Notes under the pieces: generated by a model
Databases searched by the model: none
What the model saw: only the letters and a program-made list of their open reading frames with translations
What the model was told of the DNA's origin: nothing
Translations under genes and position numbers: made by a program
Part shown: positions 7,607 through 14,671 of the stretch, piece by piece
Position numbering within the stretch: the first letter of the stretch is position 1
Layout of the letters: each line of letters starts with the position of its first letter
Assembly (NCBI RefSeq): GCF_004331265.1
Contig: NZ_SJOO01000002.1
Location: forward strand, 662,202 to 726,201
Length of the DNA: 64,000 nt
Source: Enterobacter wuhouensis
Lineage (GTDB): Bacteria > Pseudomonadota > Gammaproteobacteria > Enterobacterales > Enterobacteriaceae
Reading direction: 5' to 3'

Positions 7607-8077
7607 TCAGTCGATGATGTGCATGATGGTGTTACATTCCGCGTGGTTGAGCGCGTAATCCCGCAGGCGGTAATAGTGCTCTGTCATGGCATCGCATTCG
7701 GTACGCATGGAGTGGTGGCTGTAAGTCATCAGACAGACCGTAATCCCTGCCGCTTCGGCACTCATGTCACCGCCGTGGCCGTTCATCGCGTTGAACAGAG
7801 ACCAGGGTCCCTCGCTATCCGCTTCCGGGGCCATAAACGCGCCGCCGTTGCTGAGCGTGTACAACTGCCAGATACCGCCGTGGTAATCGGCGCAGAGGCG
7901 GTCCATCCACGCGAAGACCGTGGGCTCAAGGATTATCCACTGCGGAATGCTGCCAAAGTGCTGCGGCCAGAAGCTGATGCGGTTCTCATCGGTTACCGGT
8001 ATAGCGATAATCTGATGCTGAGCCGCAGCAGGAGCATCTGCTGCGGGTGTGAACAGTGGCAGAGTGTTATCGGTCAT
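7607..8077 (-). CDS. ArdB/KlcA-family antirestriction protein (YafX/YfjX)
   Basis: A 156-residue protein with family blocks [42 protein letters not shown] and [14 protein letters not shown], and a C-terminal [12 protein letters not shown] helix. ArdB/KlcA proteins inhibit type I restriction-modification systems in vivo and help mobile DNA enter a new host. It lies in the leftward core operon between the small Cys-rich gene and the radC-like gene. It appears intact and of normal length. Confidence 0.9.
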   Translation of the reverse strand: MTDNTLPLFTPAADAPAAAQHQIIAIPVTDENRISFWPQHFGSIPQWIILEPTVFAWMDRLCADYHGGIWQLYTLSNGGAFMAPEADSEGPWSLFNAMNGHGGDMSAEAAGITVCLMTYSHHSMRTECDAMTEHYYRLRDYALNHAECNTIMHIID

Positions 8078-8092
8078 GTTGTTTTTCCTCTT

Positions 8093-8347
8093 TCATTCAT
8101 TGTGTTGGGGATACCGGTTCAATCGGAGTGACGGACAGGACTGCGCATAGCCGTCTTCATCACAGTGTGAGGGCCATTGTCCGTCAGCGAGACTTAACCG
8201 GCAGAGACTGAGTTCACCGGGACGATAAAGAAGGTGTGAGCACCAGGCGCACAGGTCGTCATCGGAGATGGAGCGGCTGCAGGGGGTGTTCTCCAGGGGG
8301 GCAGGATAAATGGCGGCCGGGTGGGCGTTATCAGTCAACGGTGGCAT
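8093..8347 (-). CDS. small Cys-rich island protein
   Basis: An 84-residue protein, MPPLTDNAHPAAIYPAPLE at the start, with six cysteines including CAWC (residues 33-36). The start overlaps the stop of the DUF932 gene by one base, and the antirestriction gene follows 15 bases on, so it is inside the operon. I do not recognise the family. The cysteines might bind a metal, but the pattern is not a standard zinc motif. Confidence 0.6.
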   Translation of the reverse strand: MPPLTDNAHPAAIYPAPLENTPCSRSISDDDLCAWCSHLLYRPGELSLCRLSLADGQWPSHCDEDGYAQSCPSLRLNRYPQHNE

Positions 8348-9165
8348 CAGCTCAGTGCCTGCTGCAGCTCTTCCGCCATCACCCAGAGTGCCCGGTTGAG
8401 CTTAACGTCGCCGTCGATGCCTTTCACCGCGCGGGTATGGCTGCGTTTGCCTTTGGCAGTACGCCCTGGCAGCCCCCCTTTGAGCAGGTTCTCCTGGCAC
8501 CGGTTAAAAACTGACCACAGGTCATCCTGACGGTCTTCATAGCGGCGGGGTGTCAGTATCTGCGCTTCCGTCACCGGCTGGTGCTCTTCCCCGAAGCGGT
8601 ACGTCAGCGCGGCTCTGGCAAAAGCCTGTTGTGCCGGTGGCGGGAGTAAAAGCGACTGCATGGAATCACGCTTCTCTTCCACTCGGTCAAAAACGCCAAG
8701 GACTTCATAAGCACCTTCAATAACCTTCTCCACCACATTCCCCCGGTGTGGAACTCTGATCTCGCCAAACGACTGTCCGCAGACGAGCGAATTCGTACAC
8801 ACGCTTCGAAATATGCCTGGAAGTAACTGAAAACTGGACTCACCATCGTGCGAATTCAGAATGATGATTTCCGGTACCTGCTGGTCGTTTATCTGTCCGG
8901 CACGGCGCAGTCGGAGCATGTGCTTTGTGTGCTCCCGTCGACCCGGATCGCGAACACGTGACTGACAGGCAAAAAAGGGCTGGAACCCTTCGCGCTGCAG
9001 GTTCTCCAGCAGGGTTATCGTGGGGATGTAAGTATATTTTTCACTTCTGGATGCGTGTTTATCTTCCCCGAAGACGCTGGGGACGACCTGCATCAGTTCT
9101 TCGTGGGTCAGTGGCCGGTCACGGCGTATCTGGTTTATACGGCCAAAGCGGCTGGCTAATCGCAT
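8347..9165 (-). CDS. DUF932 family protein (YfjQ/YafZ)
   Basis: A 272-residue protein starting MRLASRFGRINQIRRDRPLT, chosen because TAAGGAG lies seven bases upstream and because length and N-terminus match YfjQ/YafZ; the longer frame to 9225 adds sequence unlike the family. Visible features are an SRSEKYTYIPTITLLENLQ block, HTKHMLRLRR and NSHDGESSFQLLPGIFR (typical of DUF932, a family found in phages, plasmids and CP4 islands), and a basic GRTAKGKRSHTRAVKG tail. Function unknown. It is the first gene of the DUF932-to-DUF5983 transcript. Confidence 0.88.
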   Translation of the reverse strand: MRLASRFGRINQIRRDRPLTHEELMQVVPSVFGEDKHASRSEKYTYIPTITLLENLQREGFQPFFACQSRVRDPGRREHTKHMLRLRRAGQINDQQVPEIIILNSHDGESSFQLLPGIFRSVCTNSLVCGQSFGEIRVPHRGNVVEKVIEGAYEVLGVFDRVEEKRDSMQSLLLPPPAQQAFARAALTYRFGEEHQPVTEAQILTPRRYEDRQDDLWSVFNRCQENLLKGGLPGRTAKGKRSHTRAVKGIDGDVKLNRALWVMAEELQQALS

Positions 9166-9202
9166 GGCTAACTCCTTATCTGATAATGAAATAAAAACAA
9201 AA

Positions 9203-9230
9203 AGGCCATGTTCCCGAAGGATCATGGCCT
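9203..9230 (-). terminator. intrinsic terminator of the envelope-protein operon
   Basis: On the minus strand AGGCCATG pairs with CATGGCCT around a 12-base loop and is followed by TTTTTGTTTTT. It lies 55 bases after the stop at 9285 and ahead of the DUF932 gene, so the three secreted-protein genes form a unit separate from the DUF932 operon. Confidence 0.8.
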
Positions 9231-9284
9231 GTGTGTAATCAGGTGTAGATGGTTTACTGGCTGGAGAGCCAGAAATTTGAGAAA

Positions 9285-9764
9285 TTAATCGCTGTAGTAT
9301 ATGGTCCGGCAGCCACTGAGGTCCGACAACTCTTTCTGCGTGTTCTTCAGCCCCGGGCTGAAGGTTCCTGCTTTTTTATCGTTGATGTAAACATCAAACG
9401 TCGCGGCCTGAGCCAGCGCGTTAATAAATGATACCCAGGCGTTATCACCGTTTCGCCAGCCAAGGAATGACGGTAGCGAATACTGGCTGTTATCCATGAC
9501 GACCGTTATTTCCGTCCGGTCGTCATGAGAACTTACTGATGTTCCATCAGGCAGGGTGAGATCAACACCGTGTTGCAGAATATTCTGCGCATCAGGGTTG
9601 GTGGTGCAGTTCAGATTAAACACCACCTTCTCCGGGCTGGTGATGATATATTCAGCTACGCCCTGACCAAAGCCACTGGTCCACATATTGGGCAGGGCAT
9701 GGGCCGGTGTCAGCAAAAACAGACTCAGGGCTGCAGCAGAGATAACACCTTTCAGCTTCTTCAT
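9285..9764 (-). CDS. secreted island protein (YkfB/YfjT-like position)
   Basis: A 159-residue protein with a clear Sec signal peptide (MKKLKGVISAAALSLFLL-TPAHA, cleavage after residue 23). The mature part has two cysteines (near residues 53 and 152) that could form a disulfide, and no recognised domain. It overlaps the lipoprotein gene by four bases (ATGA), so the two are probably co-translated. In E. coli CP4 prophages small periplasmic proteins (YfjT, YkfB) occupy a similar place; homology is not demonstrated. Confidence 0.65.
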   Translation of the reverse strand: MKKLKGVISAAALSLFLLTPAHALPNMWTSGFGQGVAEYIITSPEKVVFNLNCTTNPDAQNILQHGVDLTLPDGTSVSSHDDRTEITVVMDNSQYSLPSFLGWRNGDNAWVSFINALAQAATFDVYINDKKAGTFSPGLKNTQKELSDLSGCRTIYYSD

Positions 9765-10213
9765 GGATTGTTCTCCTGATTCTCCGGCAGATAGAGTTTC
9801 CCCATTTCCTTGCCATCGTGCGAATACACCACCGATTTCTCACCCGTGTAGCTGTCGGTCTCAATCCGGAAGCTCAGAGCAATATTGTCAGCGAGACACA
9901 GGGCGGCTATCAGCGGCTGCACCGTTTTCTGCTGCATATCAGCAATGTAGTAATAATTACCGGACTCACAGCCTTCCGGCGACTGACGGGTTTTCATCAC
10001 CGTGTATTGCGGCGTACCGAAGGCATCCTTTTTTACCCATTCCTGCACGATGTCGGATTTATGCGCCACTACCTTGCTGAACGGCGGCGGGGTCAGATCC
10101 TTAAATCGGGTAATCGTCTTCACGCCAGCATCTTCCTTACTGTCGCAGCCGGAGACCAGCAGCGTGCCGGTGACCACCAGAGCGGTCGTCAGACGCGTAG
10201 TCAATACATTCAT
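9761..10213 (-). CDS. YfjS/YafY-family lipoprotein
   Basis: A 150-residue protein with a lipoprotein signal (LLVSGCDSK: lipobox LVSG-C, Cys23). Asp immediately after the Cys is the enterobacterial signal for retention in the inner membrane. The mature part contains RFKDLTPPPFSKVV, TRQSPEGCESGNYYY and EKTVQPLIAALCLADNI, which I recall from YfjS/YafY of CP4-57 and CP4-6; YafY has been linked to increased degP expression, i.e. envelope stress. It is the middle gene of a three-gene envelope operon. Confidence 0.75.
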   Translation of the reverse strand: MNVLTTRLTTALVVTGTLLVSGCDSKEDAGVKTITRFKDLTPPPFSKVVAHKSDIVQEWVKKDAFGTPQYTVMKTRQSPEGCESGNYYYIADMQQKTVQPLIAALCLADNIALSFRIETDSYTGEKSVVYSHDGKEMGKLYLPENQENNP

Positions 10214-10248
10214 GGTAAAACTCCCTGTTATGGTTGTTTTTCAGCGGG

Positions 10249-10884
10249 TCAGCAGTTGCCGGTACGACGACATAATTCCGCCATACTCTGTTTTGCCACC
10301 CACTGCTGCAGCTTCCGGTCATCCTCAGAGCGTTTTGCTGCCAGAGCAGCCTGTTGCTGTTTGTTGACACAGTTGTCCTTCACCCTCATCACAACTTCCG
10401 GGCTGAATTGTTTTCTGAGTTCCTCCGCCTTTGCATCAATGTTCTCAACGGGCGGGTCCTGATAAAGAAGCTTATCTTCAACGGCCTGATGCCAGTTGCT
10501 CATACGGTTATCAACGATGGCGAAATAACAGCCATTCCCTTCATCAGTCCCTTGATATACCGACTGCAGGTGCAAGGGATATTCGTCACGGGGTTTGATA
10601 TCGATGTATTTGACAGTTTTAGCTTTCTTGTCTGCCAGATAAAGTGAACTGCCGCCTCTGCTGCGGAGCAGGAAGTGATTTGTCCACGGGTAATTGTCGA
10701 GGACAACAGCTTGATACAGCTCGTTATGCATGCGGTTGTCATCGAACCCGTCAGCGGATTTCCAGCCGTCAGCCTGCATGTACTGCCAGGCCTTAACTGA
10801 ACCTACGATATTTTCTGCGAGAACCGAGGGCACAGAGGTCATGCAGAGGCTGGCGGCCAGCGCCGCCGTGGTGAGTAATTTCAT
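10249..10884 (-). CDS. secreted island protein, unknown family
   Basis: A 211-residue protein with a Sec signal peptide (MKLLTTAALAASLCMTSVPSVLA, cleavage near residue 23). The mature part starts ENIVGSVKAWQYMQADGW, has four cysteines (about residues 127, 170, 205 and 211) that could form disulfides, and a helical Lys/Arg/Gln-rich region (about 175-200). No family recognised. It is first in the envelope operon, with an upstream region carrying two ATCGATCGAT palindromes. Confidence 0.65.
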   Translation of the reverse strand: MKLLTTAALAASLCMTSVPSVLAENIVGSVKAWQYMQADGWKSADGFDDNRMHNELYQAVVLDNYPWTNHFLLRSRGGSSLYLADKKAKTVKYIDIKPRDEYPLHLQSVYQGTDEGNGCYFAIVDNRMSNWHQAVEDKLLYQDPPVENIDAKAEELRKQFSPEVVMRVKDNCVNKQQQAALAAKRSEDDRKLQQWVAKQSMAELCRRTGNC

Positions 10885-10932
10885 CGTGTTCTCCTTATTT
10901 TGTCCATCCGGAGGAGGTATGTTTCACACAAC

Positions 10933-10973
10933 ATCGATCGATTAAAGTGATCAATATTTATTTATCGATCGAT
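10933..10973 (-). promoter_or_regulatory. paired ATCGATCGAT palindromes upstream of the envelope operon
   Basis: Identical 10-base palindromes stand at 10933-10942 and 10964-10973, 31 bases apart (about three helical turns), 49 and 80 bases upstream of the 10884 start codon. The first is also part of CGATCG-N7-TGATCA, which recurs upstream of the fimbrial LuxR gene. The spacing suggests binding by a dimeric regulator; each contains a Dam GATC site. Confidence 0.45.
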
Positions 10974-11053
10974 ATATTCTATTAACAAGGGCGAGAGTTG
11001 TCATCCGTTACTGAAAACGGGTGTGGTGTACAAGGGGAGGTCGTTAAGTGTGT

Positions 11054-11929
11054 TCAGAAGAAAATCCAGTCCCAGACCGCGCGGGCAACCGACACCACCG
11101 CATCACGCACGGAGCGAACCACCGCTTTCAGCGGCGCGGGCAGGAATGATGATGACTCGGCTGTATCGAACACCCGGCCCACCGCCTCACCGAAGTCGTC
11201 ACGGGCCTGCGACTTTACCGGCTCCGTACAGAGCCTCCCTTGCAGTTGTGTCGCCACCGGGCTGGTGGCGCGGTCCGGCAGACAGCGCATCATGGTTGCC
11301 ACCATCTCCTCCACACCCCAGCCGCTACAGGCGGAGACCATGCAGACCGGGTGATGCGGGTTAAACATTGACGTAATGGCGGCCTGCTTCTCCTTCAGGT
11401 TTTCCTGTTGCTGTGCTGAAGGGGTACTGGTTCGGGTATCCCATTCGTGGCTGGGTTCGATTTTGTCGGCCTGGTTAATTACAAACAACACCTGCTGCCG
11501 GTAAGACTGCATCACACCGTGCCAGAACTGTTCGTCCACCGACAGCGCCCGGTCATCGGCCTTGATGAGCCACAGCACCAGGTCCAGCTCTGGCAGCATA
11601 CGCCGGTACAGGGCGCGGTATTCCTGGTCTCGTTGCCCGTTTTCGCCCACACCCGGCAAATCAACAATCACCAGACTGTGACGACCACTGCGCAGCCGAA
11701 AACGCAGTACGTCACGGGTACAGGCGTTCACATCGCTGACAGGAGAAACCTTGCCCCGGAAGAGTTCATTACAGAGCGAGGATTTACCGGCACCACTTTT
11801 ACCCATGATGCCAATCACCGGCTCGTAGTGGGTGAGGTTCTGAATGCGTTCAAGAATAAGCTGGCGAAGCGTATCGGGAAGCGACGCCAGCGGTTGTTCC
11901 AGGGCCTGAAGGCCGCGAGGTTTAGTCAT
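11054..11929 (-). CDS. YfjP/YkfA-family GTPase
   Basis: A 291-residue Era/YihA-like GTPase of the type found in CP4 islands. G1 is GKSGAGKSSLCNEL (about residues 43-56), G3 is DLPGVGE (about 93-99), G4 is NQADKIE (about 153-159), and SACSG (about 201-205) is G5. The C-terminal 60 residues carry a hydrophobic, possibly membrane-associating segment ending VARAVWDWIFF. Cellular role unknown. It lies upstream of the envelope operon on the same strand, 169 bases away; a terminator-like hairpin precedes it. Confidence 0.88.
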   Translation of the reverse strand: MTKPRGLQALEQPLASLPDTLRQLILERIQNLTHYEPVIGIMGKSGAGKSSLCNELFRGKVSPVSDVNACTRDVLRFRLRSGRHSLVIVDLPGVGENGQRDQEYRALYRRMLPELDLVLWLIKADDRALSVDEQFWHGVMQSYRQQVLFVINQADKIEPSHEWDTRTSTPSAQQQENLKEKQAAITSMFNPHHPVCMVSACSGWGVEEMVATMMRCLPDRATSPVATQLQGRLCTEPVKSQARDDFGEAVGRVFDTAESSSFLPAPLKAVVRSVRDAVVSVARAVWDWIFF

Positions 11930-11955
11930 ACAGGGTTCTCAGCGTGAAAAATAAA

Positions 11956-11989
11956 AATCCCCGCACACCGGTAAAGGAGGCGGGGGATT
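11956..11989 (-). terminator. orphan terminator-like hairpin ahead of the YfjP gene
   Basis: On the minus strand AATCCCCCGC pairs with GCGGGGATT and is followed by TTTATTTTT. No minus-strand gene lies within 870 bases upstream, so it ends either a small RNA or an attenuated leader of the GTPase gene. On the plus strand no T-run follows. Confidence 0.6.
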
Positions 11990-12166
11990 CACGGAGATAA
12001 TATCTGTCTGAAATTATTTGGATTGTAACAGGTTAAAGGACGAAAGGCTCTCCGTCTTAGTGAGCGAACGTAATGATGTGGGACCGATGATGAGCAGCAC
12101 ACCTGCGACATCAGATGCCAACACACCATTTCAACGTTCATCCAGTAAATTAAAGAGAGAGCCTTT

Positions 12167-12436
12167 ATGAATCCTTATTCTCCCTCCATCGTCTCCGTCA
12201 ATTCGACTGACACGACAAATACACGCGACTTTCTGCAACAGGCCGTTGATACGGATGCACTGCTGGTAAGGAAGTCGGCACTGAACGGTGGATTTTCGGA
12301 TGAGAGCAAACTGGTTGCACCGGTGGAATTTCTGGTGACGGGCAACCTGTCAGCATGTACAGAGGTTTTTCAGGCCCATGCCCTCCCGGCTGTCATGATG
12401 TCGTTGAACCGGATCGCATTACAACCTGAGCAATAG
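12167..12436 (+). CDS. small hypothetical island protein
   Basis: An 89-residue protein, MNPYSPSIVSVNSTDTTNTR at the start. AAAGAGAGAG lies just upstream of the ATG and could serve as a ribosome binding site. It is soluble, without signal peptide or known domain, and divergent from the GTPase gene. I do not recognise it. The spacing and coding-like composition make it a plausible gene, perhaps a regulator of the island. Confidence 0.45.
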   Translation: MNPYSPSIVSVNSTDTTNTRDFLQQAVDTDALLVRKSALNGGFSDESKLVAPVEFLVTGNLSACTEVFQAHALPAVMMSLNRIALQPEQ

Positions 12437-12860
12437 AACAAACATTCTCAACGCATTAGTCAGTCTGATCACTGTCCATTTCCAGAATGGAAAGTATCCG
12501 TATCCGGGTCGTGCTTACCTCCTGGTATTGAGGCATGTATACAAGGGGAGTCTGACATTTCCTTTCTTCTGGCGAAAACAAATAAGCCCCGTTTAAGTGA
12601 ATAATAAGAAATGATGAAAACCTGAAAATGTCGTCAATTTTTCCCATGCTCAGTCACATCCTGTTTCTGACATAAGGGGTATGGACCGTAGAAGAGGCTG
12701 TTCACCCCTTATGATAGCAAAAGGTTAATACCCTGCCAAATCAACATCATACATGCTGTTCTGACTAGCTTTAAAATATTTTATGTTCCATATAAGAGCA
12801 TCTGCTTAACTGCCAGGCGGGATAGCCTTATTACATGCTACAATTTTTCATCAGTCACCC
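12437..12860. other. gap without a convincing gene
   Basis: These 424 bases separate the small plus-strand gene from the end of the fimbrial operon. A 63-codon minus-strand frame (12456-12647) exists but has no well-placed ribosome binding site and no family. No terminator with a clear T-run was seen directly after the adhesin gene. Confidence 0.5.
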
Positions 12861-13808
12861 TTAATTGGGCGCAATCGTAGCATAGACTGTCGTTTTGTAA
12901 TCGCCGGGCTGTGGTTTTTCATTGTTGTATGATGATAATTTAAAATCGATACTCCCTGTGCTGTTCCCGGTACTGTCCATTGTTAACTCTTTGTTATTCG
13001 AGCCATCAAGTTTAAAACCGTCTGCACACAACCTGAGCGCCTGACTGACATCTCCCTGTTTTTGGGCAGACAGGCATCCTTCGGTGTCAATTGCACCCGT
13101 ACCACTGAGCGATAACGTTGCACTTGTTGTTCCCTCGCATGATGCACTGAAGGATGCACTGCGGTGAATGCCGTTAATAAAACTGGCTGCATCTCCGGTA
13201 AAGTTTATGGCCGGGTCAGGCACAGATAAAGTACATGACGGCGTTGTGTAAAGCGTTCCCGTTGATATCTGTCCATTGATGACATATGCACTGGTGCTTC
13301 CCCAGTGGAAGTTCACATAAAAAACATATCGACCATCCATCACGATATTGCTGTGGCTTTCATTCGTCAGCGTCGCCCTGCAGGCAATCGCATAGGAGAC
13401 AATTTTGGCCGGTTCCGGGAGGTTGTAGCTGTTATTTGTTTTTACCCCTTTCAGGGATACGACGATTGTATCTTTTTTTCCGTCTTCAGTTGTGTAGTCA
13501 AAAGTACAGTTGTTCACAATCCTGAGCCCGGTCGCGGGAAGCCACGATCCACCACTACTGTTGTTCACTATAATAGACTCGACTTTTTCCTTTGTTGAGA
13601 TGGGGGTGGTCGGGGCTCTCCAGTAAACCGTCCCTGTGGTTCCCTTCACATCCATCGCGCTGACAAGTTCATTACTTGCCATAAGTCGGGCATCATCTGC
13701 TCCTGCAAGACACAGGTTCGGGGACATCAGCACCATATACATCAGCGCGGGCAAGACAAATTTAAATGAATGTCCGGTACGATGGTGGACAGGAATGCAT
13801 TCTGCCAT
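12861..13808 (-). CDS. fimbrial tip adhesin-like minor subunit
   Basis: A 315-residue protein, last gene of the fimbrial operon. The N-terminus (HSFKFVLPALMYMVLM) is a signal peptide with a somewhat long polar start. The C-terminal half is a pilin domain: a Cys-containing TPSCTLSVPDP strand near residue 190, SFSASCEGTTSATLSLSG, and the alternating-hydrophobic end KTTVYATIAPN that would donate a strand to the chaperone. The N-terminal half (about 35-185) has no pilin features and is likely the receptor-binding lectin domain. This two-domain layout and terminal position are those of tip adhesins. Confidence 0.75.
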   Translation of the reverse strand: MAECIPVHHRTGHSFKFVLPALMYMVLMSPNLCLAGADDARLMASNELVSAMDVKGTTGTVYWRAPTTPISTKEKVESIIVNNSSGGSWLPATGLRIVNNCTFDYTTEDGKKDTIVVSLKGVKTNNSYNLPEPAKIVSYAIACRATLTNESHSNIVMDGRYVFYVNFHWGSTSAYVINGQISTGTLYTTPSCTLSVPDPAINFTGDAASFINGIHRSASFSASCEGTTSATLSLSGTGAIDTEGCLSAQKQGDVSQALRLCADGFKLDGSNNKELTMDSTGNSTGSIDFKLSSYNNEKPQPGDYKTTVYATIAPN

Positions 13809-14072
13809 ATCTTTCTCTCAAATTATTGCTGCTTTCAACTGAGTGGTCAGCAACCAGGACAGGATGAGCTCTTTGAATACTCAGCCAGGCCCGGATGCAG
13901 AAGTGGCCTCACCATTTTTAATGGCCACAACGTCCGGAGTAGTTCACGACTTCACTTTCAGGCAGAGCGCATGAGCACTGAGTGTTGTGCCTGCTCTGTA
14001 CTGGTTTCAGAACCAAACTACGTTACACTTAAAGTCATCCAGGCACTGAGCGTACAGTCAGCGAACTTGCTT
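13809..14072 (-). other. intercistronic gap with a nested hairpin
   Basis: The 264-base space between the minor subunit and adhesin genes is unusually long for a fimbrial operon. GTGGCC (13903-13908) pairs with GGCCAC (13923-13928), with CCAT/ATGG nested inside. It could be a processing or attenuation site that keeps adhesin expression low; no T-run follows on the minus strand, so it is not a standard terminator. Confidence 0.4.
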
Positions 14073-14627
14073 CTACTGATAATTAAATTTCATATTCACG
14101 ACGGTACTGAAGGCACCGGCCGTGACTTTGTCTTTCGTACCGACATACGCAGCCTGATAGGTCAGCGTATTATCCTGTGAGGGGGTGAGGGTACTGGTTT
14201 CAGTTTCAGTTCCCTGAGGATTGAATAACCCTGTTTTGTCCGTTTTATAAAAATAGAGTGCCACCCCGTCAGCCCCGTCCGTGAGTGAATTCTTAAATGC
14301 GCCGGTATTTTCATCATCAGCATTACCTGACGCTGTGACCAGAACCGTCGTCACCGATGCGCCACAGTCCTTCAGCACAATATCAATATCTTTAGTGCCA
14401 CCCGTTTTGCCTTTTCCCTGTATATCGCGGTCTGCAATATCCGGTAATGTCACTTTTTTATTCGCGGAATCGCTGTCAATTGTGCAGGTACTGGCCTTTA
14501 CGGTACCGGTAATCGTAATCGTTGCGGTATCACTTGCTGCACGAACAACACCGGACAGGCATGCCGTGAGCAGTAAGGCCAGCCCCGCAGTTTTCAGCGC
14601 GTGAATATGATTAATATGCTTTTCCAA
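14073..14627 (-). CDS. fimbrial (pilin-type) minor subunit
   Basis: A 184-residue pilin. The signal peptide runs to about residue 30 (LALLLTACLSGVVRA). Pilin hallmarks follow: TITGTVKASTCTIDSDS with the first Cys, a second Cys at LKDCGASVTT, and a C-terminal VVNMKFNYQ beta-zipper ending in Tyr-Gln. It lies after the usher gene; in this place such subunits act as adaptors between rod and tip. Confidence 0.85.
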   Translation of the reverse strand: MEKHINHIHALKTAGLALLLTACLSGVVRAASDTATITITGTVKASTCTIDSDSANKKVTLPDIADRDIQGKGKTGGTKDIDIVLKDCGASVTTVLVTASGNADDENTGAFKNSLTDGADGVALYFYKTDKTGLFNPQGTETETSTLTPSQDNTLTYQAAYVGTKDKVTAGAFSTVVNMKFNYQ

Positions 14628-14671
14628 AACGTTATCCTTTATAGTGTGCTGTTAAAGAAATTAATTTATTG

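Noticed and set aside
12456..12647. A 63-codon minus-strand frame between the small hypothetical gene and the adhesin gene
   Set aside because: Considered as a fimbrial co-regulator of the PapI/FaeA kind, but it lacks their winged-helix pattern and a properly spaced ribosome binding site.
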